A stretch of 46,102 bases of DNA, taken from Candidatus Obscuribacterales bacterium. Its GTDB lineage: Bacteria; Cyanobacteriota; Vampirovibrionia; Obscuribacterales; Obscuribacteraceae. Under the pieces are notes generated by a model. The model searched no databases and had not been told where the DNA came from. It was given only the letters and a program-made list of their open reading frames with translations. Shown here one piece after another: positions 14,840 to 24,263 of the stretch. The stretch's first letter is position 1, and every line of letters begins with the position of its first letter. Location: contig CASBPX010000154.1 in the NCBI GenBank assembly GCA_949127735.1, positions 1 through 46,102 on the forward strand, read 5' to 3'. The position numbers were made by a program, and so were the translations under genes.

Positions 14840-15832
14840 ATGGATCTATACGATATTACAATTATTGGTGGTGGGCCGACTGGACTGTTTGGCTCATTCT
14901 ACGCCGGTCTTAGAGGCCTTAAGGTAAAGGTCATCGATGTTCTTCCTGAACTCGGTGGGCAGCTGACAGCTCTTTATCCTGAAAAGTACGTCTATGACGT
15001 GGCTGGACACCCCAAAATCTTGGCCAAAGATCTGGCAAAAAACCTGGCAACCCAGGCCATGCTATTCAAACCGACTATTTCACTTGGTGAAAAAGTATTG
15101 AATTTGCAGAAAGATGCTGATGGACACTGGCAAATTTTCACAGATTTCACCGAAAGTCACTTGAGCAAGACGGTACTGCTGGCTCTAGGAGCCGGTGCAT
15201 GCGTTCCTAAAAAGCTTGACCTCGATTATCCGAAAGAGCTCGAAGGCGAATGCATCTTTTATGCGGTGAAGAATAAAGAGAAATTCCGCGGCAAGAATAT
15301 TCTGATTATTGGCGGCGGCGACTCTGCTGTTGACTGGGCCAACGAATTTTCTGTGCTGGCCACTAAGGTTACTTTGATACACAGGCGCGACCAGTTCAGA
15401 GCTGTGCAAACTTCTGTAGAAGAGATGAAGCGCAATAAAGTCGACATCAAGACCTTCTATGAGTTGAAAGAGATTCAGTACGTAGACGGCAAAGTTAGCG
15501 GCGTCATTATCTTCGACAACCGCACCGGTAAAGAAGAGACCTTGCCTGTAGATGCCATCGTCATCAATATTGGCTTTGTCATTAACCTCGATTTCTTGAA
15601 GAGCTGGGGACTGACAATGGACGTAAATGCCATTACAGTCAACGAAATGATGGAAACCAGTCTGCCCGGAGTTTATGCAGCAGGCGACATTTGCGCCCAC
15701 GCCGCCAAACTTAAACTGATAGCCACTGGTGCTGCTGAAGCTGCCACGGCAGTCAATTTTGCAGTTACTTTCATCAATCCATCGGCCAAGGCTTTCCCTG
15801 GCCACAGTTCGAATTTAAACCTGAGCTTGTAA
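14840..15832 (+). CDS. ferredoxin--NADP reductase, thioredoxin-reductase-like type
   Basis: A 330-residue flavoprotein that moves electrons between NADPH and ferredoxin or flavodoxin. The FAD site GGGPTGLFGSFYAGLRGL is at the N-terminus, the NADPH site IIGGGDSAVDWANEF near residue 155, and the second FAD block TSLPGVYAAGDIC near 275. The CxxC redox pair of true thioredoxin reductases is absent between the two nucleotide sites, which points to the YumC-type reductase. I chose ATG 14840; the in-frame TTG at 14828 is only 2 bases from GGAG and is unlikely. A terminator follows. Confidence 0.9.
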   Translation: MDLYDITIIGGGPTGLFGSFYAGLRGLKVKVIDVLPELGGQLTALYPEKYVYDVAGHPKILAKDLAKNLATQAMLFKPTISLGEKVLNLQKDADGHWQIFTDFTESHLSKTVLLALGAGACVPKKLDLDYPKELEGECIFYAVKNKEKFRGKNILIIGGGDSAVDWANEFSVLATKVTLIHRRDQFRAVQTSVEEMKRNKVDIKTFYELKEIQYVDGKVSGVIIFDNRTGKEETLPVDAIVINIGFVINLDFLKSWGLTMDVNAITVNEMMETSLPGVYAAGDICAHAAKLKLIATGAAEAATAVNFAVTFINPSAKAFPGHSSNLNLSL

Positions 15833-15881
15833 AACGCTCGAGGGTGAATGGTTTAGGTAGAGCTTCTATCTATCTAGAAAG

Positions 15882-15913
15882 AAAGACCGTGGCGCAAGCT
15901 GCGGTCTTTTGAT
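15882..15913 (+). terminator. terminator after the ferredoxin-NADP reductase gene
   Basis: AAAGACCG (15882-15889) pairs with CGGTCTTT (15902-15909) around a 12-base loop and is followed by several T-rich runs. Confidence 0.75.
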
Positions 15914-15964
15914 TTTTGGTTTTTGGTTTGGCTCTTGGTAGGGCATCTGTTTTGATCGCCTAAG

Positions 15965-16018
15965 AAATTTTACAACCGATAAGTTGTAGGGAAATACAAC
16001 TTAAAGGTTGTGAAATTT
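15965..16018 (+). promoter_or_regulatory. nested stem-loop / paired palindromes upstream of nrdJ
   Basis: Outer arms of 13 bases (15965-15977 with 16006-16018, one mismatch) enclose a 3-by-3 internal loop and a perfect 8-bp inner stem (15981-15988 with 15995-16002) with loop GGGAAA. The same bases can be read as two 16-base palindromes, ACAAC-N6-GTTGT, at 15972-15987 and 15996-16011. It could be a repressor site pair or an RNA structure in the nrdJ leader. Confidence 0.6.
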
Positions 16019-16168
16019 TCACATGGACAATACCATACAAATGTAATATACTGATTCAACTATCGAAAATTTGCCGTTTTTCTTTCGCAGCCCAGCCCTG
16101 CGTTAAATGTCTAGTGGCAATTTTTTCTGCTGACTTGCTACCATGAATCAGTACGGGAGATCATTCAT

Positions 16169-18223
16169 ATGTTTACCGACAACGCTTTAAAAGTGCTTGA
16201 GAAGCGCTATTTCCTACGTGACGACCAAGGTCATATCGTAGAAGATGTTGACGCACTTTTCGCTCGGGTGGCTGCCTGTGTAGCATCTAGTGAGAAAAAG
16301 TCGACGGCTAAACCTCACGGTCTCAGCCCTGAAGCGATTGACGAGCTGGCAGAGCGTTTTAAACAAGCGATGCTCAACCGTGAGTTTTTGCCCAATTCGC
16401 CAACTTTGATGAACGCCGGAAAACCAGGCGGGCAGCTGTCTGCGTGTTTCGTTTTGCCTGTCCCTGATTCTCTTGAAGGCATCTTCGAAACTTGTAAGCA
16501 TGCCGCCATGATTCATAAGACTGGTGGTGGTACAGGTTTTTCTTTTTCGCGTTTAAGACCACTGAACGATAGGGTTGCATCATCTGTAGGAGTGGCTTCT
16601 GGTCCAGTTAGTTTCATGATGGTTTATGATGCAGCCACAGAGGCCATTCGTCAAGGTGGCACCAGGCGTGGTGCCAATATGGGTATGCTGCGTGTTGACC
16701 ATCCTGATATCGAACAATTTATTACTTGCAAGAAAGACACAACTAAACTCAATAATTTCAATATCTCCGTGGCGATCACCGACAAATTTATGGAAGCCGT
16801 AAAGGCCGACGCCATGTTCGATCTTATTCATCCGAGTACTGCTGCGACTTCATCTCCGCAAGTTGTAAGACAAGTAAATGCTCGAGCTCTTTTTCAGCAA
16901 ATGGTTGAAAATGCACATGCGACCGGCGAGCCAGGCATGGTTTTTATTGATCGCATCAATCACTCAGATCCAATTAAACTGACCCTTGACGACAACGGTT
17001 TACCTGTGGCGGGAACAGAAGATATTGAAGCCACTAATCCTTGTGGAGAACAGCCTCTGGGGCCGGGAGACGCCTGCAATCTTGGTAGCGTAAATTTGGC
17101 TCAGTTTGTCGATATTACCAATCACACTTTTGATTGGCCGAGGTTGGCCGAAATAATTGCTTTGGGCGTGCGTTTTCTTGATGATGTCATTGATGCCAAT
17201 GTTTATCCTTTTGAATTTATTGCTAATGCCACTTTAAACAACCGCCGAATTGGCCTGGGTTTAATGGGTTTCGCTGACTCGCTGATTAAACTTGGTATTC
17301 CTTACGATAGTGAAGAAGCGGTAAATCTGGCTGAAGCAGTGATGAGTTTTTTCCAGGAAAAAGCCCATGAAGTCTCTCGGCAACTGGCTGAAAAACGCGG
17401 CAATTTTCCCAATTATGCTTTTTCCGATTTTGCCGAAAGCAAGATTCCCAGGCGCAATGCCACAGTGACAACGATTGCCCCCACAGGCACAATTTCAATA
17501 ATTGCAGGCACCAGCTCTGGTATCGAACCGCTTTTTGCCATCTCATTTGTGCGCCGCGTCCTTGGTGGCACAGAACTAATCGAAGTTAATCCCTTATTCG
17601 AGCAAATCGCACGAGAGCGGGGCTTCTACAGCGAAGAACTGATGCGCAAAATTGCGCAAGAAGGCACAGTTACTCATATCGACGACGTGCCCGACGATGT
17701 TAAACGCGTTTTTGTTTGCGCCCATGATATTGATTATCTTTATCACGTTCGCATGCAGGCTGCATTCCAGCGCTTTACCGATAATGCCGTATCGAAGACC
17801 ATCAATTTTCCTCATGACGCCACTACAACGCAAGTAGAATCTGCCTACATGGCCGCCTGGGATCTCGGTCTGAAAGGCATTACGGTTTATCGTGACGCTT
17901 CTCGCCGTTCGCAAGTTTTAAATATCGGTAAAACTGATCCTTTGCGCCCTTCAACCGCCGACACTCTTCAAGCTCGCGAGTTTGACGATAGCCTAAAAAA
18001 GCGACGTTTTGCTGGCCGCGCGGGGACTGTGACTAGTCCTCAGATTAAAGGCACCTCAGCTCTAGCTTTTTCTCACAATCAGGCGATATCCATCGATAGC
18101 AAAAGGGTGGCGGTGATCGATATATCCGTTGAGGTTTGCCCCGAATGTGGTGACATCGCTAAAAGTTTCCTCAAGTATGAAGCCTGCAGTCTCTGTGTTT
18201 CTTGCGGTTATACTAAGTGCTGA
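16169..18223 (+). CDS. nrdJ: adenosylcobalamin-dependent (class II) ribonucleotide reductase
   Basis: NrdJ reduces ribonucleotides to deoxyribonucleotides using a radical made from vitamin B12, in the presence or absence of oxygen. The 684-residue protein has the catalytic set of the dimeric class II enzymes: Cys292 in NPCGE (thiyl radical), Asn290, Glu294, and the redox pair Cys93 (LSACFVLP) and Cys303 (GDACNLGS, 11 residues after Cys292). The C-terminus carries a Cys-rich tail (CPECG, then ACSLCVSCGYTKC) that passes electrons from thioredoxin and may bind zinc. There is no obvious N-terminal ATP-cone. GGGAG precedes the ATG. It lies 37 bases before dcd, with which it forms a nucleotide-supply operon. 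Confidence 0.95.
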   Translation: MFTDNALKVLEKRYFLRDDQGHIVEDVDALFARVAACVASSEKKSTAKPHGLSPEAIDELAERFKQAMLNREFLPNSPTLMNAGKPGGQLSACFVLPVPDSLEGIFETCKHAAMIHKTGGGTGFSFSRLRPLNDRVASSVGVASGPVSFMMVYDAATEAIRQGGTRRGANMGMLRVDHPDIEQFITCKKDTTKLNNFNISVAITDKFMEAVKADAMFDLIHPSTAATSSPQVVRQVNARALFQQMVENAHATGEPGMVFIDRINHSDPIKLTLDDNGLPVAGTEDIEATNPCGEQPLGPGDACNLGSVNLAQFVDITNHTFDWPRLAEIIALGVRFLDDVIDANVYPFEFIANATLNNRRIGLGLMGFADSLIKLGIPYDSEEAVNLAEAVMSFFQEKAHEVSRQLAEKRGNFPNYAFSDFAESKIPRRNATVTTIAPTGTISIIAGTSSGIEPLFAISFVRRVLGGTELIEVNPLFEQIARERGFYSEELMRKIAQEGTVTHIDDVPDDVKRVFVCAHDIDYLYHVRMQAAFQRFTDNAVSKTINFPHDATTTQVESAYMAAWDLGLKGITVYRDASRRSQVLNIGKTDPLRPSTADTLQAREFDDSLKKRRFAGRAGTVTSPQIKGTSALAFSHNQAISIDSKRVAVIDISVEVCPECGDIAKSFLKYEACSLCVSCGYTKC

Positions 18224-18260
18224 TAATATCTGAATAGATCATCACAGTAGAGGAAAGGCT

Positions 18261-18836
18261 ATGTCGATTTTAGTTGATCGTGAGATTCGTGAAGAAATTT
18301 CCAGCGGCAAACTGATCATCGAACCCTATGAAGATCGTCTGATTCAGCCTAATTCTTATGATGTGCGCTTGAGCGATCATTTCTCCTGGCATGAAATCGG
18401 CACCGACATCATTGACCCTTACGCTTCGCAAACAATTTTGCAAGGCGTAACTGAAGTGCAGCAAGACAGCATTGTCTTGCAACCAGACCAGTTTATTCTT
18501 GGTGCGACTCTTGAAGCTGTCTGTCTACCTGATTATATTGTCGGGCAATTAACAGGCAAATCAAGCCTCGCCAGACTGGGTGTAATGGTTCACGTGACAG
18601 CTGGTTTCATCGACGCCGGCTTCAGCCATCCACCGGCACAGATTACTTTAGAAATTCTCAACGTCGGCAATCGACCAGTGCGCTTGCATGCCGGTATGAG
18701 CATCGGCCAGATGGTATTTACTCGCACGGCTGTGTGTGATTTGCCGTATCACAAAAAGCCGGGTGCTAAATACAACGGCCAAACAGCCGCGGCCCACAGC
18801 ATGTATTACTTGAACACTGCTGCAGCGATTAAGTAA
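18261..18836 (+). CDS. dcd: dCTP deaminase
   Basis: Converts dCTP to dUTP (or directly to dUMP in bifunctional members), supplying the dTMP pathway. The 191-residue length fits. Family blocks are ILVDREIREEISSGKLIIEP at the start, IQPNSYDVRLSD, and the active-site segment GKSSLARLGVMVHVTAGFIDAGF followed by TLEILNVG, whose Glu matches the catalytic base. The ends of the block (AGFIDAGF) lean towards the bifunctional deaminase-dUTPase type, but sequence alone does not settle it. GAGGAAAGG precedes the ATG. Placement directly after nrdJ links reduction of nucleotides to thymidylate supply. Confidence 0.93.
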   Translation: MSILVDREIREEISSGKLIIEPYEDRLIQPNSYDVRLSDHFSWHEIGTDIIDPYASQTILQGVTEVQQDSIVLQPDQFILGATLEAVCLPDYIVGQLTGKSSLARLGVMVHVTAGFIDAGFSHPPAQITLEILNVGNRPVRLHAGMSIGQMVFTRTAVCDLPYHKKPGAKYNGQTAAAHSMYYLNTAAAIK

Positions 18837-18852
18837 GCCGACTTGAGCGGCG

Positions 18853-19593
18853 TTATTCGACTTTCTTTCTTTGCTCTACCAGTTTTTGCATCATCGAATT
18901 TGGTGCTGCCGCCGGGCGACTGGCGCTCAATAGATTTAACTGATTTTGTGATTCGGTAGATGCTTCGAGGCCCTCGGCTTTTCCGGTTATAACAGGCACC
19001 AGCGCGATGTCTTGCAAAGTAATGTCTTCTACAGGAGCTTGGATTACCGACTCTTGTGGCTCGGCAACATAGGCTTTAAAGACGCCGGATTGTTTCCAGC
19101 TGCCGGTTTGGGCTCCTCTGATGCAGGCAATTAAATGTTTTGCTTCACGCTGACGGTGAGTTTCAGTCAGCAGTCGAGCGTAATTGGCCATTACGTTGAG
19201 GGTCTGTGGGTGAGTACTGCCCAGCAATTTAGTTTGCATGCTGAGCGCTTTTTGATATTCGGTTTCAGCCATGAAATGCTTTTTCTGATTGTGGTAAAGC
19301 AGAGCGAGATTATTGGTAAAGACGGCAATATCTGGATGATCGGGGCCATGTTTGCGCTGATAAATCATTATTATGCGTTTGACCACCGGTTCGGCTTGTA
19401 CCGGGCGGTCCATTTTAAACAGTATTTCTGCCAGACATTCCAGCGTCATTACCAGTCGCTTGTCATCTGGTTTGAAATCTTCAGCAATATCCAGGGCGGC
19501 ATAAAGCAGGGGCTCGGCATGGTCGTATTTGCCCAGCTGCATGGCTTTGCGCACTGATTCCCAGTAACTGGCCCAACGATCGTCTAAATTCAT
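18853..19593 (-). CDS. tetratricopeptide-repeat protein
   Basis: A 246-residue protein with three to four TPR units of the kinesin-light-chain type (AEPLLYAALDIAED, AEPVVKRIIMIYQRKHGPDHPDI, AETEYQKALSMQTKLLGSTHPQT) in residues 15-165. A disordered C-terminal tail ends in QKLVEQRKKVE. TPRs bind other proteins; no partner is evident. There is no signal peptide. It converges with dcd across a 16-base gap. This style of short TPR protein is common in the large-genome bacteria suggested in the summary. Confidence 0.85.
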   Translation of the reverse strand: MNLDDRWASYWESVRKAMQLGKYDHAEPLLYAALDIAEDFKPDDKRLVMTLECLAEILFKMDRPVQAEPVVKRIIMIYQRKHGPDHPDIAVFTNNLALLYHNQKKHFMAETEYQKALSMQTKLLGSTHPQTLNVMANYARLLTETHRQREAKHLIACIRGAQTGSWKQSGVFKAYVAEPQESVIQAPVEDITLQDIALVPVITGKAEGLEASTESQNQLNLLSASRPAAAPNSMMQKLVEQRKKVE

Positions 19594-19749
19594 GTTTTTC
19601 TTCCGCTAAATTTGGTTTAGACTCCTATCTTAAGAATACATCTTGGCAACCTCCGTGACTACTGCTGAAACGCCAGGGGTGCAGGTCTTGCGTGTTTTCG
19701 CAGAGCATCAACAGCTGCAGATGAGCCTCGGGAGTGGGAATCCTACGAA

Positions 19750-19778
19750 TTTACTGTTGTCTAACTCTTATTTAATAT
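19750..19778 (+). promoter_or_regulatory. candidate promoter of the 837-residue orphan gene
   Basis: TTTACT and TAATAT, each matching the consensus at 4 of 6 bases, are separated by 17 bases and lie about 60 bases before the chosen start. The strength is uncertain. Confidence 0.3.
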
Positions 19779-19836
19779 GGATAGATGTGTGGCATATAGA
19801 AGTTACTGCCCGCCTTTTTCTATCTGGAGAGTCCCT

Positions 19837-22350
19837 ATGACCGATGCAACGCAAAAAGGTAAAACAGAAGATAAGGCTCAAGATGAGGCTACTCAAAAGC
19901 TCCTCACGAGTCTCAGTGATCGTGTCGCCCAGTCACCTTATAACAAAGTTGCGCCGGCTTTCCAGACTGGTTTAGACCAACAAAAAGAAGGTGGTCAGCA
20001 GGGCAAAGGCCGCGACGGCTATTGGACGCCGCCAGCGGGTGGCGAGCAACCGTCCCGTGGACGCTACGGTCCCAGCGGCACGTTGTACCCAGGAGCCGAC
20101 CAGAATCCGGGTAATGGCAACGGTACTCCGCAGGTAAATCCAGATTTTCGCAAGCAGCACGAGGGTAAACAAGTCGATCCCACCAAGCCTTACGAGCGTA
20201 ATCCCATTGGCGGGCAAGCGGCGCAAGAGTTAAAGGGCGGCAAGCCTGCCGCCGACCGCCAATATTCGTGGCAGGGTGGTGACTTCTTTGACCCTCGTGT
20301 GCAGCAGACAATAAATAAGCGCGGTCAACATACCGATCTTTTGATGGCCATGGGCTTTGGTGCTGCAGCAACAGCGCCGCCTTGGATTCCAATGATTCAT
20401 AGAGGCATTTCCAACGCTGCCGACAAAGCTGTGATAAATGGTGCAGAAAACAATACTGTCGGTAGTAAACTAGGTAAGTGGTGGCAGACAAATGTCGATG
20501 CTTCTAAAGCCAGTGCCGGTGATTTGATTAAACCGAACGCCGCGCAAGAAGCCGCTTTCACCGAATTTAAAACAATGAAAGACAGGCTGGCTGCAGAAGT
20601 AGCGGAGAAAGGTGATCTTGCTGCAAAAGCCCAAGAGAAGCTAGCCTTCTTAGAAGAGCGCAGCAAAACTGGGTTAAAAACGAGCACTCATTTAGAGGCA
20701 AAAGTACAGGGAATTTTCAGCGCTGACGAACTGAAGGTTTTAGAAAATCGAATCACTGCCGAAGCTGCAACTGACGCTGCTACCAAGCGGCAGGCCGGTC
20801 GGCTGGCCAGTCTTGCTGATAACTCGCCTAGCTGGATGAAGCGCATGGGCATCGGCCTTGGTGGCACAATGCTCGACTATGCCGCGATCACTACTGACCG
20901 TTCTATCACCAGACAATTTGCTGGTGACAAAGGTGTGCACGAATCGTGGAATGTTAGCCAATTGGCCACGCCAATGGCAATTGCTGCCATGCCTGGCCGA
21001 TGGAAATTGGCCGCTCCCGCTGTGGGTGTCCTCAGCAGTCAGATAGTTGACGGCGTGGCCAGAACGACCGGCCTGACTGCCCCAGATCGTTGGAACGCTG
21101 CCACTGGTGTATTCGATGGTTGGAACGGAGCCTTTGTGGCCGGCAGTTTGACTCTGTCTACATATGCTAAAAACCCCTGGGCTAAAGCCACTATTGCGGG
21201 TCTTGGCACCATAATTCCTACTGCCATGCATTTGTATCAAGATAATATTGGCGGCAATCTCAAAGGTAAAACCGACAACGCTCGCGAGAGTGTGCAAGAA
21301 GATCATTCTGATCGCTCATACAGTTCACTTAAACACGTAGACTCGGCCATGGGCAAAGTCTTGATTAAGAAGGAAGACTGGGTAGCTGCTAACGTTGATG
21401 CCAGCTTCGCGGCCATGACCGCTAAATGGGATAAATTGGGAGCTGAGCAAAAGCTTCTCGCCTTGCGTGATGACGCCAGCACAACCGGCGCCTTGTCTCG
21501 TCACATTTTAGATAAGGGCACTCGCATTTCTGATAAAAACAGCGAGCCCGAGTACATGCTGCAAGGCTATCAACTAGATGTGGGCGGACGTTCGCTGCAC
21601 TATATGCTGCGCACCAGAAACAGCGCTGATAAAGCCGCTCAACTGACTCAGGGCATTATCAATGACAATCAGAATAATCCTGATAAGCCAATCACGATAA
21701 AAGGTGAGATGCCGCAGAAAAGCGAAGTTGATGATTTGAAAAAATACTCAGCTGAGGCGCAAGAAAACATCAGTAAAATTCTCGACGGCAAACATGACAT
21801 TCGTGGTGCTTTCAATGATCTGGTAAAAGAAGCTCAGGTGCTCGATAAAGAGTTCATCAAAACGTACATCAAGGCGCCTGATCGCTTGATTCTCTATTAC
21901 AACGAAAAGGGTGCCAAGGCCAAGGAAGTGTCTGAGAAAGCCGCTGCCGAAGGCAATGACGCTCTGCGTCAGCAAGCCGATGCTAAAATGGAAGAGTACG
22001 CCAAAGTGGTTGGCAAACTCTATCGTGACCAGGCCCTGGCATACATGGCTATGGCCGCTGCCAAAAATGCAAATGGCAAAGAGGGTGGAGGCTCATACGA
22101 CTTCTTGGTTGATGATGGTGTCAATAACAAAGATATTTTTGAAACTACAGGACGACGCAAATCTTACAATGGCGCTCAAGGTTGTTTGCGAATGGCTGAA
22201 AATTATTCACCAACAAACCCTGATATGGTTGAACTCGATAAAATATTTGCCGAGACTGCCGCAAAAATGCGAGAGAATAAAGTGCTACAAATGACTGGTG
22301 GTACAAATATTCTCGGCTATCACGATAATTTCGCCAGACCGAAACAGTAG
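19837..22350 (+). CDS. large orphan protein of unknown function
   Basis: An 837-residue protein I cannot assign. Residues 1-150 are hydrophilic and rich in Gln, Gly, Pro and Lys and are probably disordered. The middle (about 170-490) alternates charged helices (FTEFKTMKDRLAAEVAEKG) with Gly/Ala-rich hydrophobic stretches (MGFGAAATAPPWIPM, VAGSLTLSTYAKNPWAKATIAGLGTIIPTA) that could pack in or on a membrane. The C-terminal third is soluble-looking and ends with GAQGCLRMAENY and TNILGYHDN. There is no signal peptide. I chose ATG 19837 because GGAGAG lies 5 bases before it; the longer frame from 19777 has no ribosome site. It stands alone between the TPR gene and the SDR gene. Confidence 0.8.
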   Translation: MTDATQKGKTEDKAQDEATQKLLTSLSDRVAQSPYNKVAPAFQTGLDQQKEGGQQGKGRDGYWTPPAGGEQPSRGRYGPSGTLYPGADQNPGNGNGTPQVNPDFRKQHEGKQVDPTKPYERNPIGGQAAQELKGGKPAADRQYSWQGGDFFDPRVQQTINKRGQHTDLLMAMGFGAAATAPPWIPMIHRGISNAADKAVINGAENNTVGSKLGKWWQTNVDASKASAGDLIKPNAAQEAAFTEFKTMKDRLAAEVAEKGDLAAKAQEKLAFLEERSKTGLKTSTHLEAKVQGIFSADELKVLENRITAEAATDAATKRQAGRLASLADNSPSWMKRMGIGLGGTMLDYAAITTDRSITRQFAGDKGVHESWNVSQLATPMAIAAMPGRWKLAAPAVGVLSSQIVDGVARTTGLTAPDRWNAATGVFDGWNGAFVAGSLTLSTYAKNPWAKATIAGLGTIIPTAMHLYQDNIGGNLKGKTDNARESVQEDHSDRSYSSLKHVDSAMGKVLIKKEDWVAANVDASFAAMTAKWDKLGAEQKLLALRDDASTTGALSRHILDKGTRISDKNSEPEYMLQGYQLDVGGRSLHYMLRTRNSADKAAQLTQGIINDNQNNPDKPITIKGEMPQKSEVDDLKKYSAEAQENISKILDGKHDIRGAFNDLVKEAQVLDKEFIKTYIKAPDRLILYYNEKGAKAKEVSEKAAAEGNDALRQQADAKMEEYAKVVGKLYRDQALAYMAMAAAKNANGKEGGGSYDFLVDDGVNNKDIFETTGRRKSYNGAQGCLRMAENYSPTNPDMVELDKIFAETAAKMRENKVLQMTGGTNILGYHDNFARPKQ

Positions 22351-22626
22351 TTTTTGCTCGGTAATAATATTTCTCTTTGTCATCGCCAGGCTTTTCCAGC
22401 TGGTTTTTCCTGCTGCCTTGCTGAGCAGCAGCTCATGTTGGAAAAGTTGGCGTCAAGGTTTAGGTTTTCGCAAAAAGGAAACGCGCCGAGCTTCAATTGA
22501 CAGAGTGTTTAGGATAGTCGAATAACAAAGGGTAAAAGCCTGCTCAAAATGGCTAAAATTTCAACAGTGTTTTAACCTGGCCTCAAGGCAAACATAACAA
22601 TCGCCATTGACAATGAGGTTTTATCA

Positions 22627-24153
22627 ATGCCTGATTCACCTGTTCTCGTTATAGGCGCATGCGGTTATGTCGGCAGCCGACTGGTGGCGCAATTGTTGCA
22701 TGCCGGTTTTAGGGTCAGGGCCTGTGGCCGATCACTTGCTAACCTGAAAAGCAAAATTTGGTCGCAGCATCCCAATGTCGAGTTGGTGGAGGCTGATATT
22801 CTTCGCCCGAAGTCGCTGAGTGTGGCAATTTCAGGATGCGAGACAGCCTATTATCTGGTGCATTCTATGAATAAGAGCACCAGTGATTTTGCTAGAAAAG
22901 ATAGGCAAGCCGCACTAAACATGGTATCAGCTTCAAGCTCTTCTCAATTGCGTCAGATCATTTACCTCGGCGGCCTTGGAGAAAACGACGACAGGCTCAG
23001 TAAGCATCTTCGTTCTAGAGCTGAAGTTGCCTCCATTTTACAATCAGGCTCAGTTCCAGTGACTGTGTTGCGTGCAGCAATGATTATTGGCTCAGGCAGT
23101 GCATCTTTTGAATTGCTTCGCTATCTGGTAGAAAGATTGCCGGTCATGATTACACCAGAATCAGTCGATACTAAAAACCAACCAATCGCCATTGAAAACG
23201 TGCTTGCTTATTTGGTCGGGTGTCTTGCGAATGAAAAAACTTACGGAGAAATTTTTGATATAGGTGGAAGCGAAATTCTTACCTATAGAGAGCTAATCAA
23301 GGCCTACGCCAAAGAAGCCAATATTATAGAGCCGACAATCATCTCAACTCCGTTTCTATCTGGCCAGGTTAGCGCCTTCTTGCTACAGTTTGCCACGCCA
23401 ATTCCTGGATATTTAGTCGGACCGCTGGCAGAAGGAATGTCTTGTGGAGTGGTCTGCAAAGAAAATCGCATTAGAGATCTGATACCACTTAATTTACTCG
23501 ACAGTCGCGCAGCCATCGGTAAGGCCCTAGAAACCAGGCAGTACCACGATCTCGAAAGCTTTGAGAATGAAGCTGATATGATTCGACACCCTGAGTGGGT
23601 GGCTGCTGATGAGCCCGATTGGGTCGGGGGCACCGTATATAGTGAATGCTATCGTATGGTGGTGAAAGGATCACCCAATCAGGCCTGGAAGCCAATTGTG
23701 CAATTGGGTGGAGAAACAGGTTACTATTTCGGCGACCAGTTATGGCAGTTGCGCGGCGCTCTAGATTTGCTTTTCGGTGGTGTGGGCATGCGCAAAGGTC
23801 GTAGGCATCCTACTGACCTTGCTGTGGGTGATGCGCTGGATTTCTGGCGAGTATTGCTTGTCGAGCCTGAACAGAGGTTAGTGCTACTGGCAGAAATGAA
23901 GTTGCCGGGAGAAGCCGTTCTGGAGTTCAGGATAAAGCGCTTGGATAATCAAAAAACTGAAATTGTGCAGATATTGAAATTTCTGCCACACGGAATTTTT
24001 GGTATGAGTTACTGGCATGGTTCAACACGATTGCACGGCCAACTTTTTGTCGGCATGCTTGAAGGTATTGCCAGGGCAAGTAAGTGTAAAATTCTGGAAG
24101 GTCCGGTTTCGATAAAGCTGCCTGCACCAGTGCTTTCTGCTGTTAAGGCATGA
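22627..24153 (+). CDS. SDR-family NAD(P)-binding protein with DUF2867 domain
   Basis: A 508-residue two-domain protein. Residues 1-300 form an atypical short-chain dehydrogenase/NmrA-like Rossmann domain (VLVIGACGYVGSRLVAQLL at 6-24, then YLGGLGEN and the helix following). Residues 340-490 match DUF2867 (PNQAWKPIVQLGGETGYYFGDQLW, DLAVGDALDFWRVLLVEPE, GIFGMSYWHG). The pair is widespread in bacteria and thought to bind NADP(H), but the substrate is not known. The fold of DUF2867 suggests a lipid or small-ligand pocket. It stands alone in the forward run before comEC, separated by 110 bases. Confidence 0.9.
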   Translation: MPDSPVLVIGACGYVGSRLVAQLLHAGFRVRACGRSLANLKSKIWSQHPNVELVEADILRPKSLSVAISGCETAYYLVHSMNKSTSDFARKDRQAALNMVSASSSSQLRQIIYLGGLGENDDRLSKHLRSRAEVASILQSGSVPVTVLRAAMIIGSGSASFELLRYLVERLPVMITPESVDTKNQPIAIENVLAYLVGCLANEKTYGEIFDIGGSEILTYRELIKAYAKEANIIEPTIISTPFLSGQVSAFLLQFATPIPGYLVGPLAEGMSCGVVCKENRIRDLIPLNLLDSRAAIGKALETRQYHDLESFENEADMIRHPEWVAADEPDWVGGTVYSECYRMVVKGSPNQAWKPIVQLGGETGYYFGDQLWQLRGALDLLFGGVGMRKGRRHPTDLAVGDALDFWRVLLVEPEQRLVLLAEMKLPGEAVLEFRIKRLDNQKTEIVQILKFLPHGIFGMSYWHGSTRLHGQLFVGMLEGIARASKCKILEGPVSIKLPAPVLSAVKA

Positions 24154-24263
24154 GTCAGTGAAGTTAATTTCTTGCTTTCGGAGCTAAAGTTTTCAATTTT
24201 GGTTGAACTTTTTGCCTCAAAATTACGTTTACTCTTTTGTACTGCAATTGAGAGAGTAAATTT

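Larger units (their letters stand above)
15833..16168. other. 336-base gap between the reductase gene and nrdJ
   Basis: It contains the reductase terminator (15882-15913) and the nested stem-loop (15965-16018). A TAATAT at 16044-16049 could be the nrdJ -10 box, but I see no matching -35, so this is only a suggestion. The nrdJ leader would be about 110 bases. I looked for the conserved GCCACTG box of a cobalamin riboswitch, which would make sense before a B12-dependent enzyme, and did not find it. Confidence 0.5.

Noticed and set aside
15972..16011. Classical NrdR box pair
   Set aside because: The two 16-base palindromes are 24 bases apart start to start, not about 31, and their sequence differs from the NrdR consensus.
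15833..16168. Cobalamin riboswitch before the B12-dependent nrdJ
   Set aside because: A GGGAAA loop is present, but the conserved GCCACTG box and the required length and layout are not.
19643..19840. 65-codon forward frame before the 837-residue gene
   Set aside because: It starts with TTG without a ribosome site and covers the candidate promoter of the next gene.
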